Program-made: the position numbers and the translations under genes
NCBI RefSeq assembly: GCF_035989885.1
Contig: NZ_CP108518.1
Location: 496,001-560,000, forward strand
Direction: 5' to 3'
Origin: Streptomyces sp. NBC_01232
GTDB lineage: Bacteria; Actinomycetota; Actinomycetes; Streptomycetales; Streptomycetaceae
Length of the DNA stretch: 64,000 nt
In this document: positions 55,592-62,204 of the stretch, one piece after another
How the letters are laid out: each line of letters begins with the position of its first letter
How positions within the stretch are numbered: the first letter of the stretch is position 1
Notes under the pieces: model-generated
Seen by the model: the letters and a program-made list of their open reading frames with translations, nothing else
Told to the model about the DNA's origin: nothing
The model's database searches: none

Positions 55592-56536
55592 ATGCGGGTC
55601 GTCATGTTCGGCTATCAGACGTGGGGACACCGCACCCTGCAGGCTCTGCTGGAGTCCGAACACGATGTCGTTCTGGTCGTGACGCACCCCAAGAGCGAGC
55701 ATGCCTACGAGAAGATCTGGAGCGACTCGGTCGCCGATCTCGCCGACGAACACGGTGTTCCCGTGCTCATCCGCAATCGGCCCGACGACGAAGAGCTGTT
55801 CACCCGCCTCAAGGAGGCGGAACCGGACATCATCGTGGCGAACAACTGGCGCACCTGGATTCCCCCGCGCATCTTCGACCTGCCCCGCCACGGCACCCTC
55901 AACGTGCACGACTCGCTCCTGCCGAAGTACGCCGGCTTCTCGCCGCTGATCTGGGCGCTGATCAACAACGAGCCCGAAGTCGGCGTCACCGCGCATCTGA
56001 TGAACGACGAGCTCGACGCGGGCGACATCGTCGTCCAGCGCGCCGTACCGGTCGGCCCGGCCGACACCGCCACCGACCTGTTCCACAAGACCGTCGACCT
56101 GATCGCACCGGTCACGGTCGGCGCGCTGGGCCGGATCGCCGCGGGCGAGACCGAGTTCACCCGCCAGGACCGGTCGCAGGCGAGCTTCTTCCACAAGCGG
56201 TCCGCCGAGGACATCCGCATCGACTGGAACTGGCCGGCGGAGGACCTCTCGCGCCTCGTACGCGCCCAGTCCGCCCCCTACCCGGCCGCGTTCACGTTCC
56301 ACCGCGGCAAGCGGCTGGAGGTTCTGGCCGCGGTCGTCTCCGAGGGCCGCTACGGCGGCACCCCCGGCCGCATCTTCTACCGCGAGGGCGAAGGCGTCGT
56401 CATCGTGGCCGGATCCGATGCCCGTACCGGACGCAACCACGGCCTCGCCATCACCCGGGTGCGCACCGAGGACGGCGAAGAAATGCCCGCCACCGACTAC
56501 TTCACCACCATGGGCGGGTACCTGACCAGCCGCTGA
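55592..56536 (+). CDS. cchA: N5-hydroxyornithine formyltransferase (CchA-like)
   Basis: The 314-residue protein belongs to the methionyl-tRNA formyltransferase family but lacks a tRNA context. It has 'MRVVMFGYQTWGHRTLQALL' at the start, the catalytic region 'LNVHDSLLPKYAGFSPLIWALIN' (Asn, His, and the Ser-Leu-Leu-Pro loop), 'DAGDIV' with the catalytic Asp, and a C-terminal OB-like part. With the divergent hydroxylase it should yield N5-formyl-N5-hydroxyornithine, a hydroxamate building block. AAGGAGG precedes the ATG. No NRPS gene follows; the next gene is a kinase. Confidence 0.9.
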   Translation: MRVVMFGYQTWGHRTLQALLESEHDVVLVVTHPKSEHAYEKIWSDSVADLADEHGVPVLIRNRPDDEELFTRLKEAEPDIIVANNWRTWIPPRIFDLPRHGTLNVHDSLLPKYAGFSPLIWALINNEPEVGVTAHLMNDELDAGDIVVQRAVPVGPADTATDLFHKTVDLIAPVTVGALGRIAAGETEFTRQDRSQASFFHKRSAEDIRIDWNWPAEDLSRLVRAQSAPYPAAFTFHRGKRLEVLAAVVSEGRYGGTPGRIFYREGEGVVIVAGSDARTGRNHGLAITRVRTEDGEEMPATDYFTTMGGYLTSR

Positions 56537-56658
56537 GCCGCTGCGTCGACCCGGGCGGCGGGGAGGACCCGCGCCCGGGCGGCGACCCGCAAACGCCTGC
56601 ATGACCATGGTTCCAGCTACTAGAATTCGGCCGGACCAGGCGCGATGCGGGGGGTCAA

Positions 56659-58314
56659 GTGGACGCATTGATACCGGGTGACCCCGTACGGGTCGGGCCC
56701 TACCACCTCGTCGCACGGCTCGGCAGCGGAGGCATGGGCCGGGTCTATCTGGCCCGGACGCCCGGCGGCCGCAGCGTGGCCGTCAAGGTGGTGCACCCGG
56801 AGCTGGCGCGGGATCCGGAGTTCAGGCGCCGGTTCGCCCGTGAGGTCGCCGCCGCGCGGGCCGTGGACGGGAGGTTCACGGCCCAGGTGCTCGCCGCGGG
56901 CGTGGACGACCCGACTCCGTGGCTGAGCACGGTGTTCGTACCCGGGATGTCGCTCGCCGAGGCGGTGGCCGAACACGGCCCATTCCCCGAGGCATCGGCG
57001 CTCGCCCTGGCCCGCGGGCTGGCGGCGGCGCTCGCGGCCGTGCACGCGGCCGGGCTGGTGCACCGTGACCTGAAACCGTCCAACGTCCTCCTGGGCCCCG
57101 ACGGGCCCCGGGTGATCGACTTCGGCATCTCGCGGGCCACCGAGGCCAGCGCCCTGACCCGGACCGGAATGACCGTCGGTTCCCCCGGCTTCATGTCACC
57201 GGAGCAGGCCTCCGGCGGCGTGGTCGGCCCCGCCTCCGACGTGTTCTCCTTCGGGGCGGTGCTGGCCTTCACCCTCAGCGGCGAGAGCCCCTTCGGGACC
57301 GGTGCCACCCCGGCACTGCTCTACCGGGTCGTTCACTCCGAGCCACGCCTGGAGGCACTCTCCGGGGTCGCGCTGGACCTCGTCACGCGCTGCCTCGCCA
57401 AGGATCCGGCCGCACGGCCGTCCCTGGAGACCCTGTGCGCGGTGCTCTCGGTCGACGCGGACGACCCGGACTCGGAGCACCGGGCAGGCGGGACGGACGG
57501 CGCGGTCGGGACGGACCGGGCGGTCGGGACGCACCGGGCGGGCCAGGGGAACGAGGCGGGTGACGGCCGCCCCGTCGGTTCCGGCTGGCTGCCGGCCCCC
57601 GTCGCGCACAGCCTCCTCGCGCGCGCCTCGTCGGCGCTGGAGGCGGACTCCGACCCCTCGATGACGGCCACCGCGCCTCCGCGATACGCGCCGACGCGGG
57701 TGGATCCGGCCGCCGTGGCGGTGCCGTCGGCTGCCCTGCCCGTGTACGGAACGCGCCGGCGGGGAGCCCGCGCCCGGATCCGTACAGCACCCTTCATCGC
57801 CGCCGCGGCCGTGGTGGTGGCCGCGGCGATCGGCGCCCTGGCGTACACGGCCGGGCAGAACGGGAAGGACCCGGACCGGACCTCCGTCTCCCAGGACGAC
57901 AACGGCGGCACCCCGACGGATCCGGCGCCGGAGAGCACCGATCCCTTCGACGGCTGGTCCCTGTCGGACGAGGCGGAGATCCAGCTGCCCACCGGGTACG
58001 GCATCGACGCCACCGACTTCAGGGAGGGCAAGGCGGGCGACGGTTTCGACGTCGACCTGCACACGAACTGGGACCTCGGCGGGAAGGACATCCTGCTGCT
58101 CAAGTCCGGGGATTTCGAAGGGAACAGCGACTGCCTCGCGGACGAGCGCACCTCCGGCTACGGAACCCTGGCCGAGCACACCGCATGGGGCATCGCCGAC
58201 GTCATCTGTGCCCGTGTCTCCTCCGATCTGCTGCTCGTCCTGGAGGTCACCAACATCGAGGACGGCCAGGACGACTACCTGGAGGCCGTCGCCAAGGTGT
58301 GGAAGCGCGAGTGA
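56659..58314 (+). CDS. Transmembrane Ser/Thr protein kinase
   Basis: The 551-residue protein has a kinase domain (~10-275) with 'LGSGGMGRVY', 'VAVKVV', 'HRDLKPSNVLL' near 135 and 'IDFGISRA' near 154. The linker (~275-375) holds the repeat GTDGAVGTDRAVGTHRAG. One membrane helix (~377-399) and a ~150-residue outer domain ('DLHTNWDLGGKDILLLKSGDFEG' and 'CLADERTSGYGTL' with 'VICARVSSDLL') follow; two Cys may pair. GTG at 56659 follows GGGGGG. It lies alone, so its targets are unknown. Confidence 0.92.
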   Translation: MDALIPGDPVRVGPYHLVARLGSGGMGRVYLARTPGGRSVAVKVVHPELARDPEFRRRFAREVAAARAVDGRFTAQVLAAGVDDPTPWLSTVFVPGMSLAEAVAEHGPFPEASALALARGLAAALAAVHAAGLVHRDLKPSNVLLGPDGPRVIDFGISRATEASALTRTGMTVGSPGFMSPEQASGGVVGPASDVFSFGAVLAFTLSGESPFGTGATPALLYRVVHSEPRLEALSGVALDLVTRCLAKDPAARPSLETLCAVLSVDADDPDSEHRAGGTDGAVGTDRAVGTHRAGQGNEAGDGRPVGSGWLPAPVAHSLLARASSALEADSDPSMTATAPPRYAPTRVDPAAVAVPSAALPVYGTRRRGARARIRTAPFIAAAAVVVAAAIGALAYTAGQNGKDPDRTSVSQDDNGGTPTDPAPESTDPFDGWSLSDEAEIQLPTGYGIDATDFREGKAGDGFDVDLHTNWDLGGKDILLLKSGDFEGNSDCLADERTSGYGTLAEHTAWGIADVICARVSSDLLLVLEVTNIEDGQDDYLEAVAKVWKRE

Positions 58315-58437
58315 GTCCGCACGCCCGACAGCATGATCGTCGCCGGTAGGGTGGTGCGGTAATTCCTTGCGGAAAGTCCCTTGTGGCTAGGGACAGTTCA
58401 CCGCACACCCCATACAACAGCGAAGCGACTCATACCT

Positions 58438-58950
58438 GTGAACGAGAAAGAGCGAGCCCCCATCGAGGACACGCACTTCGGCGCGGTCACCGTCCGCCAG
58501 GACGGCCAGGACCGCATCGAGGTCGACGGCGAGGCGATCCCCCGCGTGACCCTGGAGCGGGATCCGGCGGCGGAGACCGATCCGCACATCGCCATCGGCA
58601 CCCGCGACCCGGCGCACCTCACGATGCGGGTCGACGGCGTGGAAGTCGGGCTGCTCCCCGCGAAGGGCCGGTTCAGCAGGCACTCGTACCGCGTGGACGT
58701 GGAGTACGACGGGGCGGCCTACCGCTTCGTCCCGGACTCCATCCCCGGCAGCCGGCTGACCCGCGACGGCCGGCACCTGGGCGACTTCTCATCAGACGGT
58801 GACGAGACGGTCCTGGCGGAGTGGCGGGAGGACGGCGAGATCCGGCCGGCCGACGCCGCGATCGGATACGCCCTGGCCTCGGCCTTCGGCACGGGCGCCC
58901 AGCCGATGTGGATGATGATCGTCGACGGCGTGAGCAACGCGATCCCCTAG
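58438..58950 (+). CDS. Hypothetical protein (170 aa)
   Basis: I do not recognise this 170-residue protein. It has a charged start ('EKERAPIEDTHFGAVTVRQ'), a beta-rich middle ('RIEVDGEAIPRVTLERD', 'RYSYRVDVEYDG'-like region 'HSYRVDVEYDGAAYRF'), and a hydrophobic end ('MWMMIVDGVSNAI'). GTG at 58438 is tentative; the ribosome site is weak. It follows the kinase gene after 123 bases and might be regulated with it. Confidence 0.65.
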   Translation: MNEKERAPIEDTHFGAVTVRQDGQDRIEVDGEAIPRVTLERDPAAETDPHIAIGTRDPAHLTMRVDGVEVGLLPAKGRFSRHSYRVDVEYDGAAYRFVPDSIPGSRLTRDGRHLGDFSSDGDETVLAEWREDGEIRPADAAIGYALASAFGTGAQPMWMMIVDGVSNAIP

Positions 58951-59023
58951 GCCGTCTCCTTCGCCCATTCCTCCGGCTCTTCCGGACCCCTTCGTCGGAG
59001 TCCCGCCACCACCTCCGGGAGGG

Positions 59024-59785
59024 TCACCCGCGTTCGAAGCAGTGCGTGTGGCCGATGACGGCGAAGCCGCGGCGCTCGTACCAGTGGCGCGGCCAGTCCA
59101 GGGCATCGGCGGTCAGGAATCGGAAGTCGCAGTCGTGGGCGGCGGCCAGGCTCAGGGCGCGGGCCAGGACGGCGTCGGCGTGGCCGCGGCCGAGGTGGGC
59201 CTCCGAGGTGATCAGGTCCTCGATCTGGGCCGTGCGCGTGGCCCGGTCCACGTAGAGATCGGCCCAGGAGGCGACCTCCCCCGCCTCCGTACGGGCACCG
59301 ATGAACCGAACGACGTCCGCGCCGCGCCGGCGGGCCTCGCGGCGGTCGACGAGCTGGCGCAGGACCTCGTCGTCGGCGTCCGGGAGGAAGCCCCGCCAGC
59401 GCCGGGTCAGCGGAGCGCGCAGCGCGTCGAGGTCCACCTCCTGCGCCGGTCCGCCGTCCGGCACCGGGCCCGTGTGCAGCATGACCAGATAGGCGGAGTG
59501 GGTGTATCCGGCCCGGACCATCGGCTCCGCGCACGCCGTGCCGGCCTCGTCGTCGAGTACGGAGACCAGCCGGTGCTGCAGGTGCCCGAGGGCCTCCTCC
59601 GCGATGCCCGGCAGCGCCTCGGGATCGACGGCCGCATCGATGACGACCTGGTTGTTCGAATGGGACTGCGCGAACGTGTCGTCGTAGACGGCGAACCCTC
59701 CGGGAAGGGCCGTGGTGCGCTCGGCCTGGCGGCGGGCGAAGTCCGAAAGGAAGGCACGGACGCGCTGGAGTTCTGGTCTCGGCAT
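59024..59785 (-). CDS. GNAT-family N-acetyltransferase
   Basis: The 253-residue protein has a C-terminal GNAT domain: 'VASWADLYVDRATRTAQIEDLITSEAHLGRGHADAVLARAL' in parts, where 'LGRGHA' is the acetyl-CoA loop, then 'FLTADALDWPRHWYERRGFAVIG'. The N-terminal half may be a second, degenerate GNAT domain ('PGGFAVYDDTFAQSHSNNQVVIDA'). The substrate is unknown. It stands 57 bases from the next minus-strand gene end. Confidence 0.88.
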   Translation of the reverse strand: MPRPELQRVRAFLSDFARRQAERTTALPGGFAVYDDTFAQSHSNNQVVIDAAVDPEALPGIAEEALGHLQHRLVSVLDDEAGTACAEPMVRAGYTHSAYLVMLHTGPVPDGGPAQEVDLDALRAPLTRRWRGFLPDADDEVLRQLVDRREARRRGADVVRFIGARTEAGEVASWADLYVDRATRTAQIEDLITSEAHLGRGHADAVLARALSLAAAHDCDFRFLTADALDWPRHWYERRGFAVIGHTHCFERG

Positions 59786-59842
59786 GGGGTGAGCCTACGC
59801 AGCCGGGGGCCTGGGACGCCTTCGAATACCCGGCGGGATCCG

Positions 59843-61087
59843 TCACAGGCGGAGGATGACCAGCGCCGTGTCGTCGGTCATGCCCACCGCGGGGATGAGC
59901 TCGGCCAGCAGGGCGTCGGCCAGGTCGTCGGGGGTGGCGGTGCGGTGTCGTACGAGGGCGTCGGCGAGCCGGCCCAGGCCGACGTCGATGTCCTCGCGGC
60001 GGCGTTCGATGAGCCCGTCGGTGTAGAGGACGAGGGTGGAGCCCTCGGTGAAGACCAGCCGGTCCTCGGGACGGCGGGTGTGCTCGGGCCGGGCGCCGAG
60101 CGGGGGGTCGGTGGCCCGGTCGAGGAGGACGACGGTGCCGTCGGGGTGGCAGAGCAGGGGCGGCGGGTGGCCGGCGCTGCTGTAGGTGAGGGTGCTGCTG
60201 TGCCAGTCGATGAAGACGGACACGGCGGTGGTGGACTCCGCGCCGTCGACGGAGCGGGCGTACAGGCCGAGGACCTCCAGGGCCTGGCCCGGGCCCTCGG
60301 CGACCCGGGAGGCCGCCGACAGGGCGCTGCGGAGCTGGCCCATGACGCCGGCCGCGTGCAGACCGTGGCCGACCACGTCGCCGACGGCGACCGCGGTGCG
60401 GCCGGGCTGGTCGACGAGGTCGTACCAGTCGCCGCACACGTTCAGGGCCGCTGTGGCGGGCCGGTAGCGCACGGCGGCCTGGTGGTGGCCGAGGGGGGTC
60501 GGCGCGGGCAGCAGGGACTCCTGGAGGTGGACGGCCACGTCGCGCTCGTGGGCGTGGGAACGGCGCAGGCGCTCGTTGACCTCCTGGAGCTCCCGGGCGC
60601 GGGTGTAGATCTCGGCTTCCAGCACCTGGGCGTGGTCCTTGCCGCGGGAGGAACGGGCCCGGATGAGTTCGGTGACCTCCTCCACGCGGTGCAGCAGCAG
60701 CGCCACGGTGCCGTCGGGGGCGAGGACGGGGACGTTGACGGGGCTCCAGTAGCGCTCGTGCCACACCCCGGACCCGTGCGGGTATTCCACGTCGTAGCGC
60801 TGGACGGCCATGCTGTCGCGCTCCCCGGTGGCCGCGACCCGTTCCAGGGAGGCGCGCAGATTGCGCATCCCGCTGGCCCCGTCGTCGGTGGGGTTGTCGG
60901 GGAAGACGTCGAACAGGTACCGGCCGATGAGCTGCTCACGGGTGCGGCCGGAGGTCGAGAGGAACGACTCGTTGACGTCCATGTACACCAGATCAGGGGT
61001 GAGCAGCGCGACCGCGCCCGGCAGGGCTCGGAAGACCGCTTGATAGTCGATCCCGGATCCGTCCACGTCCACCTGTTCGCGCGCCAC
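59843..61087 (-). CDS. PAS + SpoIIE PP2C phosphatase
   Basis: The 414-residue protein has a PAS domain (~15-125: 'ALLTPDLVYMDVNESFLSTSGRTREQLIG' in parts, 'YWSPVNVPVLAPDG'), a coiled linker ('ARELQEVNERLRRSHAHERDVAVHLQESLLP') and a SpoIIE-type PP2C domain (~190-414) with 'VCGDWYDLVD', 'AVGDVVGHGLHAAGVMGQLRSAL', 'YTDGLIERR' and 'TDDTALVILRL'. All four metal-ligand positions are Asp. It likely senses a ligand and controls a STAS protein elsewhere. GTG at 61087 is a tentative start. Confidence 0.92.
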   Translation of the reverse strand: MAREQVDVDGSGIDYQAVFRALPGAVALLTPDLVYMDVNESFLSTSGRTREQLIGRYLFDVFPDNPTDDGASGMRNLRASLERVAATGERDSMAVQRYDVEYPHGSGVWHERYWSPVNVPVLAPDGTVALLLHRVEEVTELIRARSSRGKDHAQVLEAEIYTRARELQEVNERLRRSHAHERDVAVHLQESLLPAPTPLGHHQAAVRYRPATAALNVCGDWYDLVDQPGRTAVAVGDVVGHGLHAAGVMGQLRSALSAASRVAEGPGQALEVLGLYARSVDGAESTTAVSVFIDWHSSTLTYSSAGHPPPLLCHPDGTVVLLDRATDPPLGARPEHTRRPEDRLVFTEGSTLVLYTDGLIERRREDIDVGLGRLADALVRHRTATPDDLADALLAELIPAVGMTDDTALVILRL

Positions 61088-61120
61088 CGCCCGGTCATGG
61101 GCTCACTCCCACGATAGGCA

Positions 61121-61139
61121 CGAGCCCCGGTGCGGGCTC
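61121..61139. repeat. Small inverted repeat between PP2C gene and nadE
   Basis: CGAGCCC and GGGCTCG form a 7-base stem around a short loop. It sits next to the longer hairpin at 61145-61184 and may help terminate. Confidence 0.4.
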
Positions 61140-61144
61140 GTCAC

Positions 61145-61184
61145 CGGCTCCCGCATTGAGCCGTTCGGCTCAATGCGGGAGCCG
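61145..61184. terminator. Perfect 18-base hairpin downstream of nadE
   Basis: CGGCTCCCGCATTGAGCC and its exact complement are separated by the tetraloop GTTC. It lies 12 bases past the nadE stop on the minus strand and is the strongest hairpin in the window. The same stem would also act on the upstream side of the PP2C gene. Confidence 0.85.
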
Positions 61185-61195
61185 TGCGCGAGGGC

Positions 61196-62026
61196 TCAGG
61201 GGGCGATCGGCAGCTTTCGCTTGTGCTCGGTGAGGCGGTAGCGGCCGACGATCGCCGCGAAGGCGGCCCCCTCGACGGGCTTGCCCTCCAGCAGGTCGTC
61301 GATGTCGTCGTACGTGACGCCGAGCGCGTCCTCGTCGGGCTTGCCCGGGTCGAGCGTCTCCAGGTCCGCGGTCGGGGTCTTGTGCACCAGCCCGGCGGGC
61401 GCGCCCAGCTCCTGCGCGAGGGCGCGCACCCGGCGCTTGGTGAGGCCGGTGAGCGGGACGACGTCGGCGGCGCCGTCGCCGAACTTGGTGAAGAAGCCGG
61501 AGACGGCCTCGGCGGCGTGGTCGGTGCCGACGACCAGGCCGTCGTGCGCGCCCGCCACCGTGTACTGGGCGATCATGCGCTGCCGGGCCTTGATGTTGCC
61601 GTGCACGAAGTCCTGGTGGTGCGCGTCGCGGAAGGCCGTGCCGCCGGCCAGCGCCGCGTCCAGGGCGGCGTCGCTCGCGGCCTTCACGTCCACGGTCAGG
61701 ACCCGGTCGGCCCGGATGAACTCCAGCGCCAGCTGTGCGTCCTTCTCGTCTGCCTGGGTCCCGTACGGCAGGCGCATCGCGAAGAACGTCGCGTCGTGCC
61801 CGGCGGCGCGTACGCGCTCGACGGCGAGCTGGCACAGCCGGCCCGCGGTCGTGGAGTCCACACCGCCGCTGATGCCGAGGACCAGGGCACGCAGGCCCGT
61901 GGAGGTCAGCCGCTCGGCGAGGAAGGCCACTCGGCGCTCGATCTCCTGCCGTACGTCGAAGGACGCGCTCACCTGGAGATCGCGGGCGATCTCCTGCTGC
62001 AGGGATATGGACGCCAGGTCGGTCAC
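61196..62026 (-). CDS. nadE: NH3-dependent NAD+ synthetase
   Basis: The 276-residue protein is the ammonia-type NadE (about 275 residues in E. coli), without the glutaminase domain of the long form. It has the pyrophosphatase loop 'LVLGISGGVDSTTAGRL', 'HGNIKARQRM', 'VVGTDHAAEAVSGFFTKFGDGAADV' in parts and 'LVHKTPTADLETLDPGKPDED'. It adenylates nicotinate adenine dinucleotide and amidates it to NAD. GTG at 62026 follows GAGGAGCAACC. A perfect hairpin follows the stop. Confidence 0.95.
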   Translation of the reverse strand: MTDLASISLQQEIARDLQVSASFDVRQEIERRVAFLAERLTSTGLRALVLGISGGVDSTTAGRLCQLAVERVRAAGHDATFFAMRLPYGTQADEKDAQLALEFIRADRVLTVDVKAASDAALDAALAGGTAFRDAHHQDFVHGNIKARQRMIAQYTVAGAHDGLVVGTDHAAEAVSGFFTKFGDGAADVVPLTGLTKRRVRALAQELGAPAGLVHKTPTADLETLDPGKPDEDALGVTYDDIDDLLEGKPVEGAAFAAIVGRYRLTEHKRKLPIAP

Positions 62027-62204
62027 GGTTGCTCCTCGGTCGGGCCCGTGCGCGGGTCGGCACGCGCCGCCCGGCCGGGTCACAGTCACGTGTACGGGAC
62101 GGAAGCACTCTAGAGGAAGGGCGGGAGGCCGTGACCCGGCACCCTGGGCCCGGGGTCGCCGGCCGGGCCGGGAGGTGTCCGTGGGCCGTGCGACGATGCG
62201 AAGC

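Noticed and set aside
57196..58179. Minus-strand frame opposite the second kinase gene.
   Set aside because: Shadow of the linker and outer domain codons; no signals.
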